The notes beneath the pieces were generated by a model. It worked only from the letters and a program-made list of their open reading frames with translations. It was not told where the DNA came from and ran no database searches. The position numbers and the translations under genes were made by a program. A stretch of 64,000 nt of DNA from Odiellus spinosus (Eukaryota; Arthropoda; Arachnida; Opiliones; Phalangiidae): assembly GCA_963920705.1 (NCBI GenBank), contig CAWUCO010000207.1, forward strand, positions 1,860,001-1,924,000, written 5' to 3'. Shown here piece after piece: positions 1-14,000 of the stretch. Every line of letters begins with the position of its first letter. The stretch's first letter is position 1.

Positions 1-3000
1 GCAGATCCACAAATTTCCCAAGTGCAGATCCAGAAATTTCCCAAGTGCAGATCCACAATTTTCCCAATTGCAGATCCACAAATTATCCAAGTGCAGATCC
101 GCAAATTTTCCAAGTGCAGATCCGCAAATTTTCCAAGTACAGATCCGCAAATTTCTCAAGTGCAGATCCGCAAATTTCCCAAGTGCAGATCCGCAATTTT
201 CCCAAGTGCAGTTCCGCAAATTTCCCAAGTGCAAATCCGCAAATTTCCCAAGTGCAGATCCACAAATTTCCCAAGTGCAGATCCCCAAATTTCCCAAGTG
301 CAGATCCACAAATTTCCCAAGTGCATATCCACAAATTTCCCAAGTGCAGATCCACAAATTTCCCTAGTGCAGATCCACAAATTTCCCAAGTGCAGATCCA
401 CAAATTTTCCAAGTGCAGATCCGCAAATTTCCCAAGTACAGATCAGCAAATTTCCCAAGTGCAGATCCCCAAATTTCACAAGAGCAGATCCACAAATTTC
501 CCAAGTGCAGATCCAGAAATTTCCCTAGTGCAGATCCAGTTATTTCCCAAGTGCAGATCCACAAACTTCCCAAGTGCAGATCCACAAATTTCCCTTGTGC
601 AGATCCAGAAATTTCCCAAGTGCAGATCCACAAATTTCCCAAGTGCAGTTCCGCAAATTTCCCAAGTACAGATCCGCAAATTTCCCAAGTGCAGATCCAC
701 AAATTTCCCAAGTACAGATCCGAAAATTTCTCAAGTGCAGATCCGCAAATTTCCCAAGTGCAGATCCACAAATTTCCCAAGTGCAGATCCACAAATTTCC
801 CAAGTACAGATCCACAAATTTCCAAAGTGCAGATCCAGAAATTTCCCAAGTGCAGATCCACAATTTTCCCAATTGCAGATCCACAAATTTTCCAAGTGCA
901 GATCCACAAATTTCCCAAGTACAGATCCGAAAATTTCTCAAGTGTAGATCCGCAAATTTCCCAAGTGCAGATCCGCAAATTTCCCAAGTGCAGATCCGCA
1001 ATTTTCCCAAGTGCAGTTCCGCAAATTTCCCAAGTGCAAATCCGCAAATTTCCCAAGTGCAGATCCACAAATTTCCCAAGTGCAGATCCCCAAATTTCCC
1101 AAGTGCAGATCCACAAATTTCCCAAGTGCATATCCACAAATTTCCCAAGTGCAGATCCACAAATTTCCCTAGTGCAGATCCACAAAATTCCCAAGTGCAG
1201 ATCCACAAATTTTCCAAGTACAGATCCGCAAATTTCCCAAGTGCAGATCCCCAAATTTCCCAAGAGCAGATCCACAAATTTCCAGAGTGCAGATCCAGAA
1301 ATTTCCCTAGTGCAGATCCAGTTATTTCCCAAGTGCAGATCCACAAACTTCCCAAGTGCAGATCCACAAATTTCCCTTGTGCAGATCCAGTTATTTCCCA
1401 AGTGCAGATCCACAAATTTCCCAAGTGCAGTTCCGCAAATTTCCCAAGTACAGATCCGCAAATTTCCCAAGTGCAGATCCACAAATTTCCCAAGTGCAGA
1501 TACGCAAATTTCCCAAGTGAAGATCCGCAAATTACCCAAGTGCAGATCCGCAAATTTCCCAAGTGCAGGTCCGCAAATTTCCCAAGTGCAGATCCGCAAA
1601 TTTCCCAAGTGCAGATCCGCAAATTTCCCAAGTACAGATCCGCAAGTTTCCAAAGTGCAGATCCCCAATTTTCCCAAGTGCAGATCCACAAATTTCCCAA
1701 GTGCAGATCCACAAATTTCCAAAGTGCAGATCCACAAATTTCCCAAGTGCAGATCCACAAATTTCCCAAGTTCAGATCCGCAAATTTCCCAAGTACAGAT
1801 CCGCAAATTTCCCAAGTACAGATCCGCAAATTTCCCAAGTGCAGATCCAGAAATTTCCCAAGTGCAGATCCACAATTTTCCCAATTGCAGATCCACAAAT
1901 TATCCAAGTGCAGATCCAAAAATTTCCCAAGTGCAGATCCACAAATTTCCCAAGTGCAGATCCACAATTTTCCCAAGTGCAGTTCCGCCAATTTCCCAAG
2001 TGCAAATCCACAAATTTCCCAAGTGCATATCCACAAATTTCCCAAGTGCAGATCCGCAAATTTCCCTAGTGCAGATCCACAAATTTCCCAAGTGCAGATC
2101 CACAAATTTTCCAAGTGCAGATCCGCAAATTTCCCAAGTACAGATCAGCAAATTTCCCAAGTGCAGATCCCCAAATTTCCCAAGTGCAGATCTACAATTT
2201 TCCCAATTGCAGATCCACAAATTTTCCAAGTGCAGATCCACAAATTTCCCAAGTACAGATCCGAAAATTTCTCAAGTGCAGATCCGCAAATTTCCCAAGT
2301 TTAGATCCGCAAATTTCCCAAGTGCAGATCCGCAATTTTCCCAAGTGCAGTTCCGCAAATTTCCCAAGTGCAAATCCGCAAATTTCCCAAATGCAGATCC
2401 ACAAATTTCCCAAGTGCAGATCCCCAAATTTCCCATGTGCAGATCCACAAATTTCCCAAGTGCAGATCCACAAATTTCCCAAGTGCAGATCCACAAATTT
2501 CCCTAGTGCAGATCCACAAATTTCCCAAGTGCAGATCCACAAATTTTCCAAGTGCAGATCCGCAAATTTCCCAAGTACAGATCCGCAAATTTCCCAAGTG
2601 CAGATCCCCAAATTTCCCAAGAGCAGATCCACAAATTTCCCAAGTGTAGATCCAGAAATTTCCCTAGTGCAGATCCAGTTATTTCCCAAGTGCAGATCCA
2701 CAAACTTCCCAAGTGCAGATCCACAAATTTCCCTTGTGCAGATCCAGAAATTTCCCAAGTGCAGATCCACAAATTTCCCAAGTGCAGTTCCGCAAATTTC
2801 CCAAGTACAGATCCGCAAATTTCAAAAGTGCAGATCCACAAATTTCCCAAGTGCAGATCCGCAAATTTCCCAAGTGAAGATCCGCAAATTACCCAAGTGC
2901 AGATCCGCAAATTTCCCAAGTGCAGATCCGCAAGTTTCCAAAGTGCAGATCCCCAATTTTCCCAAGTGCAGATCCAAAAATTTCCCAAGTGCAGATCCAC

Positions 3001-3115
3001 AAATTTCCCAAGTGCAGATCCACAATTTTCCCAAGTGCAGTTCCGCAAATTTCCCAAGTGCAAATCCGCATTTTTCCCAAGTGCAGATCCACAAATTTCC
3101 CATGTGCAGATCCCC

Positions 3116-4399
3116 AAATTTCCCAAGTGCAGATCCACAAATTTCCCAAGTGCAGATCCACAAATTTCCCTAGTGCAGATCCAGAAATTTCCCAAGTGCA
3201 GATCCACAAATTTTCCAAGTGCAGATCCGCAAATTTCCCAAGTGCAGATCCGCAAATTTCCCAAGTGCAGATCCGCAAATTTCCCAAGTACAGATCCGCA
3301 AGTTTCCAAAGTGCAGATCCCCAATTTTCCCAAGTGCAGATCCAAAAATTTCCCAAGTGCAGATCCACAAATTTCCCAAGTGCAGATCCACAATTTTCCC
3401 AAGTGCAGTTCCGCCAATTTCCCAAGTGCAAATCCACAAATTTCCCAAGTGCATATCCACAAATTTCCCAAGTGCAGATCCGCAAATTTCCCTAGTGCAG
3501 ATCCACAAATTTCCCAAGTGCAGATCCACAGATTTTCCAAGTGCAGATCCGCAAATTTCTCAAGTACAGATCAGCAAATTTCCCAAGTGCAGATCCCCAA
3601 ATTTCCCAAGAGCAGATCCACAAATTTCCCAAGTGCAGATCCAGAAATTTCCCTAGTGCAGATCCAGTTATTTCCCAAGTGCAGATCCACAAACTTCCCA
3701 AGTGCAGATCCACAAATTTCCCTTGTGCAGATCCAGAAATTTCCCAAGTGCATCCACAAATTTCCCAAGTGCAGTTCCGCAAATTTCCCAAGTACAGATA
3801 CGCAAATTTCCCAAGTGCAGATCCACAAATTTCCCAAGTTCAGATCTGCAAATTTCCCAAGTACAGATCCGCAAATTTACCAAGTGCAGATCCACAAATT
3901 TCCCGAGTGCAGATCCACAAATTTCCCAAGTTCAGATCCGCAAATTTCCCAAGTGCAGATCCAGAAATTTCCCAAGTGCAGATCTTCAATTTTCCCAATT
4001 GCAGATCCACAAATTTTCCAAGTGCAGATCCACAAATTTCCCAAGTACAGATCCGAAAATTTCTCAAGTGCAGATCCGCAAATTTCCCAAGTGCAGATCC
4101 GCAAATTTCCCAAGTGCAGATCCGCAATTTTCCCAAGTGCAGTTCCGCAAATTTCCCAAGTGCAAATCCGCAAATTTCCCAAATGCAGATCCACAAATTT
4201 CCCAAGTGCAGATCCCCAAATTTCCCATGTGCAGATCCACAAATTTCCCAAGTGCAGATCCACAAATTTCCCAAGTGCAGATCCACAAATTTCCCTAGTG
4301 CAGATCCACAAATTTCCCAAGTGCAGATCCACAAATTTTCCAAGTGCAGATCCGCAAATTTCCCAAGTACAGATCCGCAAATTTCCCAAGTGCAGATCC
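3116..4399. repeat. Higher-order block R1, copy a
   Basis: This 1,284-bp block matches 4793-6076 at an offset of 1,677 bp (73 units minus 2 nt). The 2-nt deficit is explained by the 21-bp unit at 3750-3770. The match starts just after a CCCC/CCAG difference at 3114/4791 and stops at an A/C difference at 4400/6077. I saw one substitution between the copies: CCCAAGTAC here, CCCATGTAC near 5718. About 390 bp separates the two copies, so they are not directly abutting. Confidence 0.85.
3750..3770. repeat. 21-bp unit (2-nt deletion)
   Basis: The unit starts GCATCC where the family has GCAGATCC, so two bases (AG) are lost. Its only other occurrence is at 5427-5447, in the duplicated copy of this block. 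Confidence 0.9.
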
Positions 4400-4792
4400 A
4401 CAAATTTCCAAAGTGCAGTTCCGCAAATTTCCCAAGTACAGATCCGCAAATTTCCCAAGTGCAGATCCACAAATTTCCCAAGTTCAGATCTGCAAATTTC
4501 CCAAGTACAGATCCGCAAATTTCCCAAGTGCAGATCCACAAATTTCCCAAGTGCAGATACACAAATTTCCCAAGTGCAGATCCACAAATTTCCCAAGTGC
4601 AGATCCACAAATTTCCCAAGTGCAGATCCACAATTTTCCCAATTGCAGATCCACAAATTTCCCAAGTGCAGATCCACAAATTTCCCAAGTACAGATCCGC
4701 AAATTTCTCAAGTGCAGATCCGCAAATTTCCCAAGTGCAGATCCGCAATTTTCCCAAGTGCAGATCCGCAAATTTCCCAAGTGCAGATCCAG

Positions 4793-6076
4793 AAATTTCC
4801 CAAGTGCAGATCCACAAATTTCCCAAGTGCAGATCCACAAATTTCCCTAGTGCAGATCCAGAAATTTCCCAAGTGCAGATCCACAAATTTTCCAAGTGCA
4901 GATCCGCAAATTTCCCAAGTGCAGATCCGCAAATTTCCCAAGTGCAGATCCGCAAATTTCCCAAGTACAGATCCGCAAGTTTCCAAAGTGCAGATCCCCA
5001 ATTTTCCCAAGTGCAGATCCAAAAATTTCCCAAGTGCAGATCCACAAATTTCCCAAGTGCAGATCCACAATTTTCCCAAGTGCAGTTCCGCCAATTTCCC
5101 AAGTGCAAATCCACAAATTTCCCAAGTGCATATCCACAAATTTCCCAAGTGCAGATCCGCAAATTTCCCTAGTGCAGATCCACAAATTTCCCAAGTGCAG
5201 ATCCACAGATTTTCCAAGTGCAGATCCGCAAATTTCTCAAGTACAGATCAGCAAATTTCCCAAGTGCAGATCCCCAAATTTCCCAAGAGCAGATCCACAA
5301 ATTTCCCAAGTGCAGATCCAGAAATTTCCCTAGTGCAGATCCAGTTATTTCCCAAGTGCAGATCCACAAACTTCCCAAGTGCAGATCCACAAATTTCCCT
5401 TGTGCAGATCCAGAAATTTCCCAAGTGCATCCACAAATTTCCCAAGTGCAGTTCCGCAAATTTCCCAAGTACAGATACGCAAATTTCCCAAGTGCAGATC
5501 CACAAATTTCCCAAGTTCAGATCTGCAAATTTCCCAAGTACAGATCCGCAAATTTACCAAGTGCAGATCCACAAATTTCCCGAGTGCAGATCCACAAATT
5601 TCCCAAGTTCAGATCCGCAAATTTCCCAAGTGCAGATCCAGAAATTTCCCAAGTGCAGATCTTCAATTTTCCCAATTGCAGATCCACAAATTTTCCAAGT
5701 GCAGATCCACAAATTTCCCATGTACAGATCCGAAAATTTCTCAAGTGCAGATCCGCAAATTTCCCAAGTGCAGATCCGCAAATTTCCCAAGTGCAGATCC
5801 GCAATTTTCCCAAGTGCAGTTCCGCAAATTTCCCAAGTGCAAATCCGCAAATTTCCCAAATGCAGATCCACAAATTTCCCAAGTGCAGATCCCCAAATTT
5901 CCCATGTGCAGATCCACAAATTTCCCAAGTGCAGATCCACAAATTTCCCAAGTGCAGATCCACAAATTTCCCTAGTGCAGATCCACAAATTTCCCAAGTG
6001 CAGATCCACAAATTTTCCAAGTGCAGATCCGCAAATTTCCCAAGTACAGATCCGCAAATTTCCCAAGTGCAGATCC
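4793..6076. repeat. Higher-order block R1, copy b
   Basis: Second copy of the 1,284-bp block beginning at 3116, offset 1,677 bp. It inherits the same 21-bp unit, here at 5427-5447, which shows that the copy was made after that deletion arose. One substitution relative to copy a is visible near 5718 (CCCATGTAC). Confidence 0.85.
5427..5447. repeat. 21-bp unit, copied from 3750
   Basis: Same 2-nt deletion as at 3750-3770, exactly 1,677 bp away. It is a founder indel carried along by the R1 duplication. Confidence 0.9.
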
Positions 6077-7691
6077 CCAAATTTCCCAAGAGCAGATCCA
6101 CAAATTTCCCAAGTGTAGATCCAGAAATTTCCCTAGTGCAGATCCAGTTATTTCCCAAGTGCAGATCCACAAACTTCCCAAGTGCAGATCCAGAAATTTC
6201 CCAAGTGCAGATCCACAAATTTCCCAAGTGCAGTTCCGCAAATTTCCCAAGTACAGATCCGCAAATTTCCCAAGTGCAGATCCACAAATTTCCCAAGTGC
6301 AGATCCGCAAATTTCCCAAGTGAAGATCCGCAAATTACCCAAGTGCAGATCCGCAAATTTCCCAAGTGCAGATCCGCAAGTTTCCAAAGTGCAGATCCCC
6401 AATTTTCCCAAGTGCAGATCCAAAAATTTCCCAAGTGCAGATCCACAAATTTCCCAAGTGCTGATCCACAATTTTCCCAAGTGCAGTTCCGCAAATTTCC
6501 CAAGTGCAAATCCGCATTTTTCCCAAGTGCAGATCCACAAATTTCCCATGTGCAGATCCCCAAATTTCCCAAGTGCAGATCCACAAATTTCCCAAGTGCA
6601 GATCCACAAATTTCCCTAGTGCAGATCCAGAAATTTCCCAAGTGCAGATCCACAAATTTTCCAAGTGCAGATCCGCAAATTTCCCAAGTGCAGATCCACA
6701 AATTTCCCAAGTGCAGATCCACAAATTTCCCAAGTGCAGATCCACAAATTTCCCTAGTGCAGATCCAGAAATTTCCCGAGTGCAGATCCACAAATTTTCC
6801 AAGAGCAGATCCGCAAATTTCCCAAGTGCAGATCCGCAAATTACCCAAGTGCAGATCCGCAAATTTCCCAAGTGCAGGTCCGCAAATTTCCCAAGTGCAG
6901 ATCCGCAAATTACCCAAGTGCAGATCCGCAAATTTCCCAAGTGCAGGTCCGCAAATTTCCCAAGTGCAGATCCGCAAATTTCCCAAGTGCAGATCCGCAA
7001 ATTTCCCAAGTACAGATCCGCAAGTTTCCAAAGTGCAGATCCCCAATTTTCCCAAGTGCAGATCCAAAAATTTCCCAAGTGCAGATCCACAAATTTCCCA
7101 AGTGCAGATCCACAATTTTCCCAAGTGCAGTTCCGCAAATTTCCCAAGTGCAAATCCGCAAATTTCCCAAGTGCAGATCCACAAATTTCCCATGTGCAGA
7201 TCCCCAAATTTCCCAAGTGCAGATCCACAAATTTCCCAAGTGCAGATCCACAAATTTCCCAAGTGCAGTTCCGCAAATTTCTCAAGTGCAAATCCGCAAA
7301 TTTCCCAAGTGCAGATCCACAAATTTCCCAAGTGCAGATCCCCAAATTTCCCAAGTGCAGATCCACAAATTTCCCAAGTGCAGATCCACAAATTTCCCAA
7401 GTGCAGATCCACAAATTTCCCAAGTGCAGATCCACAAATTTCCCTAGTGCAGATCCAGAAATTTCCCAAGTGCAGATCCACAAATTTTCCAAGTGCAGAT
7501 CCACAAATTTCCCAAGTGCAGATCCGCAAATTTCCCAAGTGAAGATCCGCAAATTACCCAAGTGCAGATCCGCAATTTTCCCAAGTGCAGATCCACAAAT
7601 TTCCCAAGTGCAGATCCCCAAATTTCCCAAGTGCAGATCCACAAATTTCCCAAGTGCAGATCCCCAAATTTCCCAAGAGCAGATCCACAAA

Positions 7692-10600
7692 TTTCCCAAG
7701 TGCAGATCCAGAAATTTCCCTAGTGCAGATCCAGTTATTTCCCAAGTGCAGATCCACAAACTTCCCAAGTGCAGATCCACAAATTTCCCTTGTGCAGATC
7801 CGCAAATTTCCCAAGTGCAGATCCGCAATTTTCTCAAGTGCAGTTCCGCAAATTTCCCAAGTGCAAATCCTCAAATTTCCCAAGTGCAGATCCACAAATT
7901 TCCCATGTGCAGATCCCCAAATTTTCCAAGTGCAGATCCACAAATTTCCCAAGTGCAGATCCACAAATTTCCCTAGTGCAGATCCAGAAATTTCCCAAGT
8001 GCAGATCCACAAATTTTCCAAGTGCAGATCCGCAAATTTCCCAAGTGCAGATCCACAAATTTCCCAAGTGCAGATCCACAAATTTTCCAAGTGCAGATCC
8101 ACAAATTTCCAAAGTGCAGATCCACAAATTTCCCAAGTGCAGATCCACAAATTTCCCAGGTGCAGATCCAGAAATTTCCCAAGTGCAGATCCACAATTTT
8201 CCCAAGTGCAGATCCACAAATTTCCAAAGTGCAGATCCACAAATTTCCAAAGTGCAGATCCACAAACTTTCCAAGTGCAGATCCACAAATTTCCCAAGTG
8301 CAGATCCACAAATTTCCCTAGTGCAGATCCAGAAATTTCCCAAGTGCAGATCCACAAATTTTCCAAGTGCAGATCCACAAATTTCCCAAGTGCAGATCCG
8401 CAAATTTCCCAAGTGCAGATCCGCAAATTTTCCAAGTACAGATCCGCAAATTTCTCAAGTGCAGATCCGCAAATTTCCCAAGTGCAGATCCGCAATTTTC
8501 CCAAGTGCAGTTCCGCAAATTTCTCAAGTGCAAATCCGCAAATTTCCCAAGTGCAGATCCACAAATTTCCCAAGTGCAGATCCCCAAATTTCCCAAGTGC
8601 AGATCCACAAATTTCCCAAGTGCAGATCCACAAATTTCCCAAGTGCAGATCCACAAATTTCCCTAGTGCAGATCCAGAAATTTCCCAAGTGCAGATCCAC
8701 AAATTTTCCAAGTGCAGATCCACAAATTTCCCAAGTGCAGATCCGCAAATTTCCCAAGTGAAGATCCGCAAATTACCCAAGTGCAGATCCGCAAATTTCC
8801 CAAGATCAGGTCCGCAAATTTCCCAAGTGCAGATCCGCAAATTTCCCAAGTGCAGATCCGCAAATTTCCCAAGTGCAGATCCGCAAATTTCTCAAGTGCA
8901 GATCCGCAAATTTCCCAAGTGCAGATCCGCAATTTTCCCAAGTGCAGATCCACAAATTTCCCAAGTGCAGATCCCCAAATTTCCCAAGTGCAGAAGCACA
9001 AATTTCCCAAGTGCAGATCCCCAAATTTCCCAAGAGCAGATCCACAAATTTCCCAAGTGCAGATCCAGAAATTTCCCTAGTGCAGATCCAGTTATTTCCC
9101 AAGTGCAGATCCACAAACTTCCCAAGTGCAGATCCACAAATTTCCCTTGTGCAGATCCAGAAATTTCCCAAGTGCAGATCCACAAATTTCCCAAGTGCAG
9201 TTCTGCAAATTTCCCAAGTACAGATCCGCAAATTTCCCAAGTGCAGATCCACAAATTTCCCAAGTTCAGATCTGCAAATTTCCCAAGTACATATCCGCAA
9301 ATTTCCCAAGTGCAGATCCACAAATTTCCCAAGTGCAGATCCACAAATTTCCCAAGTGCAGATCCACAAATTTCCCAAGTGCAGATCCACAAATTTCCCA
9401 AGTGCAGATCCACAATTTTCCCAATTGCAGATCCACAAATTTCCCAAGTGCAGATCCACAAATTTCCCAAGTACAGATCCGCAAATTTCTCAAGTGCAGA
9501 TCCGCAAATTTCCCAAGTGCAGATCCGCAATTTTCTCAAGTGCAGTTTAGCAAATTTCCCAAGTGCAAATCCGCAAATTTCCCAAGTGCAGATCCACAAA
9601 TTTCCCATGTGCAGATCCCCAAATTTTCCAAGTGCAGATCCACAAATTTCCCAAGTGCAGATCCACAAATTTCCCTAGTGCAGATCCAGAAATTTCCCAA
9701 GTGCAGATCCACAAATTTTCCAAGTGCAGATCCGCAAATTTCCCAAGTGCAGATCCACAAATTTCCCAAGTGCAGATCCACAAATTTTCCAAGTGCAGAT
9801 CCACAAATTTCCAAAGTGCAGATCCACAAATTTCCCAAGTGCAGATCCAGAAATTTCCCAGGTGCAGATCCAGAAATTTCCCAAGTGCAGATCCACAATT
9901 TTCCCAAGTGCAGATCCACAAATTTCCAAAGTGCAGATCCACAAATTTCCAAAGTGCAGATCCACAAACTTTCCAAGTGCAGATCCACAAATTTCCCAAG
10001 TGCAGATCCACAAATTTCCCAAGTGCAGATCCACAAATTTCCCAAGTGCAGATCCAGAAATTTCCCAAGTGCAGATCCACAATTTTCCCAATTGCAGATC
10101 CACAAATTATCCAAGTGCAGATCCGCAAATTTTACAAGTGCAGATCCGCAAATTTTCCAAGTACAGATCCGCAAATTTCTCAAGTGCAGATCCGCAAATT
10201 TCCCAAGTGCAGATCCGCAATTTTCCCAAGTGCAGTTCCGCAAATTTCCCAAGTGCAAATCCACAAATTTCCCAAGTACTGATCCACAAATTTGCCAAGT
10301 GCAGATCCAGAAATTTCCCAAGTGCAGATCCACAATTTTCCCAATTGCAGATCCACAAATTATCCAGGTGCAGATCCGCAAATTTTCCAAGTGCAGATCC
10401 GCAAATTTTCCAAGTACAGATCCGCAAATTTCTCAAGTGCAAATCCGCAAATTTACCAAGTGCAGATCCACAAATTTCCCAAGTGCAGATCCCCAAATTT
10501 CCCAAGTGCAGATCCACAAATTTCCCAAGTGCAGATCCACAAATTTCCCAAGTAAAGATCCACAAATTTCCCTAGTGCAGATCCAGAAATTTCCCAAGTG

Positions 10601-11003
10601 CAGATCCACAAATTTTCCAAGTGCAGATCCACAAATTTCCCAAGTGCAGATCCGCAAATTTCCCAAGTGAAGATCCGCAAATTACCCAAGTGCAGATCCG
10701 CAAATTTCCCAAGATCAGGTCCGCAAATTTCCCAAGTGCAGATCCGCAAATTTCCCAAGTGCAGATCCGCAAATTTCCCAAGTACAGATCCGCAAATTTC
10801 CAAAGTGCAGATCCCCAATTTTCCCAAGTGCAGATCCAAAAATTTCCCAAGTGCAGATCCACAAATTTTCCAAGTGCAGATCCACAATTTTTCCAAGTGC
10901 AGATCCGCAAATTTTCCAAGTGCAGATCCGCAAATTTTCCAAGTACAGATCCGCAAATTTCTCAAGTGCAGATCCGCAAATTTCCCAAGTGCAGATCCGC
11001 AAT
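7692..11003. repeat. Higher-order repeat R2 (144-mer), copy a
   Basis: A 3,312-bp unit (exactly 144 x 23) directly followed by its copy at 11004-14315. The identity runs 7692-11017 against 11004-14329. The copies part at a GCAGATCC/GCAGTTCC difference on the right and at an AAA/AAT difference on the left. I noticed only one substitution: 7871 is T (AATCCTCAAA) while 11183 is G. Both copies hold the private unit GCAGAAGCAC (8990 and 12302), two TTATTT/AACTT/CCCTTG cassettes (7715 and 9070 in this copy) and the TACTGATCC unit near 10276. Such near-identity implies very recent tandem duplication or an assembly duplication. Confidence 0.93.
8990..9012. repeat. Private variant unit GCAGAAGCAC
   Basis: A 23-bp unit in which GATCC is replaced by GAAGC, destroying the GATC site. 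The only other copy seen is at 12302-12324, in the second R2 copy. It is a useful sequence tag for this repeat. Confidence 0.85.
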
Positions 11004-14000
11004 TTTCCCAAGTGCAGATCCAGAAATTTCCCTAGTGCAGATCCAGTTATTTCCCAAGTGCAGATCCACAAACTTCCCAAGTGCAGATCCACAAATTTCC
11101 CTTGTGCAGATCCGCAAATTTCCCAAGTGCAGATCCGCAATTTTCTCAAGTGCAGTTCCGCAAATTTCCCAAGTGCAAATCCGCAAATTTCCCAAGTGCA
11201 GATCCACAAATTTCCCATGTGCAGATCCCCAAATTTTCCAAGTGCAGATCCACAAATTTCCCAAGTGCAGATCCACAAATTTCCCTAGTGCAGATCCAGA
11301 AATTTCCCAAGTGCAGATCCACAAATTTTCCAAGTGCAGATCCGCAAATTTCCCAAGTGCAGATCCACAAATTTCCCAAGTGCAGATCCACAAATTTTCC
11401 AAGTGCAGATCCACAAATTTCCAAAGTGCAGATCCACAAATTTCCCAAGTGCAGATCCACAAATTTCCCAGGTGCAGATCCAGAAATTTCCCAAGTGCAG
11501 ATCCACAATTTTCCCAAGTGCAGATCCACAAATTTCCAAAGTGCAGATCCACAAATTTCCAAAGTGCAGATCCACAAACTTTCCAAGTGCAGATCCACAA
11601 ATTTCCCAAGTGCAGATCCACAAATTTCCCTAGTGCAGATCCAGAAATTTCCCAAGTGCAGATCCACAAATTTTCCAAGTGCAGATCCACAAATTTCCCA
11701 AGTGCAGATCCGCAAATTTCCCAAGTGCAGATCCGCAAATTTTCCAAGTACAGATCCGCAAATTTCTCAAGTGCAGATCCGCAAATTTCCCAAGTGCAGA
11801 TCCGCAATTTTCCCAAGTGCAGTTCCGCAAATTTCTCAAGTGCAAATCCGCAAATTTCCCAAGTGCAGATCCACAAATTTCCCAAGTGCAGATCCCCAAA
11901 TTTCCCAAGTGCAGATCCACAAATTTCCCAAGTGCAGATCCACAAATTTCCCAAGTGCAGATCCACAAATTTCCCTAGTGCAGATCCAGAAATTTCCCAA
12001 GTGCAGATCCACAAATTTTCCAAGTGCAGATCCACAAATTTCCCAAGTGCAGATCCGCAAATTTCCCAAGTGAAGATCCGCAAATTACCCAAGTGCAGAT
12101 CCGCAAATTTCCCAAGATCAGGTCCGCAAATTTCCCAAGTGCAGATCCGCAAATTTCCCAAGTGCAGATCCGCAAATTTCCCAAGTGCAGATCCGCAAAT
12201 TTCTCAAGTGCAGATCCGCAAATTTCCCAAGTGCAGATCCGCAATTTTCCCAAGTGCAGATCCACAAATTTCCCAAGTGCAGATCCCCAAATTTCCCAAG
12301 TGCAGAAGCACAAATTTCCCAAGTGCAGATCCCCAAATTTCCCAAGAGCAGATCCACAAATTTCCCAAGTGCAGATCCAGAAATTTCCCTAGTGCAGATC
12401 CAGTTATTTCCCAAGTGCAGATCCACAAACTTCCCAAGTGCAGATCCACAAATTTCCCTTGTGCAGATCCAGAAATTTCCCAAGTGCAGATCCACAAATT
12501 TCCCAAGTGCAGTTCTGCAAATTTCCCAAGTACAGATCCGCAAATTTCCCAAGTGCAGATCCACAAATTTCCCAAGTTCAGATCTGCAAATTTCCCAAGT
12601 ACATATCCGCAAATTTCCCAAGTGCAGATCCACAAATTTCCCAAGTGCAGATCCACAAATTTCCCAAGTGCAGATCCACAAATTTCCCAAGTGCAGATCC
12701 ACAAATTTCCCAAGTGCAGATCCACAATTTTCCCAATTGCAGATCCACAAATTTCCCAAGTGCAGATCCACAAATTTCCCAAGTACAGATCCGCAAATTT
12801 CTCAAGTGCAGATCCGCAAATTTCCCAAGTGCAGATCCGCAATTTTCTCAAGTGCAGTTTAGCAAATTTCCCAAGTGCAAATCCGCAAATTTCCCAAGTG
12901 CAGATCCACAAATTTCCCATGTGCAGATCCCCAAATTTTCCAAGTGCAGATCCACAAATTTCCCAAGTGCAGATCCACAAATTTCCCTAGTGCAGATCCA
13001 GAAATTTCCCAAGTGCAGATCCACAAATTTTCCAAGTGCAGATCCGCAAATTTCCCAAGTGCAGATCCACAAATTTCCCAAGTGCAGATCCACAAATTTT
13101 CCAAGTGCAGATCCACAAATTTCCAAAGTGCAGATCCACAAATTTCCCAAGTGCAGATCCAGAAATTTCCCAGGTGCAGATCCAGAAATTTCCCAAGTGC
13201 AGATCCACAATTTTCCCAAGTGCAGATCCACAAATTTCCAAAGTGCAGATCCACAAATTTCCAAAGTGCAGATCCACAAACTTTCCAAGTGCAGATCCAC
13301 AAATTTCCCAAGTGCAGATCCACAAATTTCCCAAGTGCAGATCCACAAATTTCCCAAGTGCAGATCCAGAAATTTCCCAAGTGCAGATCCACAATTTTCC
13401 CAATTGCAGATCCACAAATTATCCAAGTGCAGATCCGCAAATTTTACAAGTGCAGATCCGCAAATTTTCCAAGTACAGATCCGCAAATTTCTCAAGTGCA
13501 GATCCGCAAATTTCCCAAGTGCAGATCCGCAATTTTCCCAAGTGCAGTTCCGCAAATTTCCCAAGTGCAAATCCACAAATTTCCCAAGTACTGATCCACA
13601 AATTTGCCAAGTGCAGATCCAGAAATTTCCCAAGTGCAGATCCACAATTTTCCCAATTGCAGATCCACAAATTATCCAGGTGCAGATCCGCAAATTTTCC
13701 AAGTGCAGATCCGCAAATTTTCCAAGTACAGATCCGCAAATTTCTCAAGTGCAAATCCGCAAATTTACCAAGTGCAGATCCACAAATTTCCCAAGTGCAG
13801 ATCCCCAAATTTCCCAAGTGCAGATCCACAAATTTCCCAAGTGCAGATCCACAAATTTCCCAAGTAAAGATCCACAAATTTCCCTAGTGCAGATCCAGAA
13901 ATTTCCCAAGTGCAGATCCACAAATTTTCCAAGTGCAGATCCACAAATTTCCCAAGTGCAGATCCGCAAATTTCCCAAGTGAAGATCCGCAAATTACCCA

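Larger units (their letters stand above)
1..7691. repeat. Array domain 1: mosaic with TTATTT/AACTT/CCCTTG cassettes
   Basis: A heterogeneous mosaic of unit variants. Its hallmark is a run of consecutive units: one ending CCCTAGT, one reading CAGTTATTTCCC, one reading CACAAACTTCCC and one ending CCCTTGT. The run occurs near 520-605, 1297-1390, 2665-2745, 3645-3730 and 5325-5405, and in shortened form (last unit missing) near 6125-6182. Spacings between runs are irregular. It includes a duplicated 1.28-kb block (separate entries). Another partial match joins about 2860-3173 to 6306-6619, at an offset of 3,446 bp. Nothing other than satellite is present. Confidence 0.9.

Noticed and set aside
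8140..8175. Splice-acceptor-like TTTCCCAGGTGCAG in CCCAGG units (also near 9858, 11470, 13170, 14437, 34200)
   Set aside because: A one-base change of the unit. There is no branch point context, exon or donor pairing beyond what the repeat supplies everywhere.
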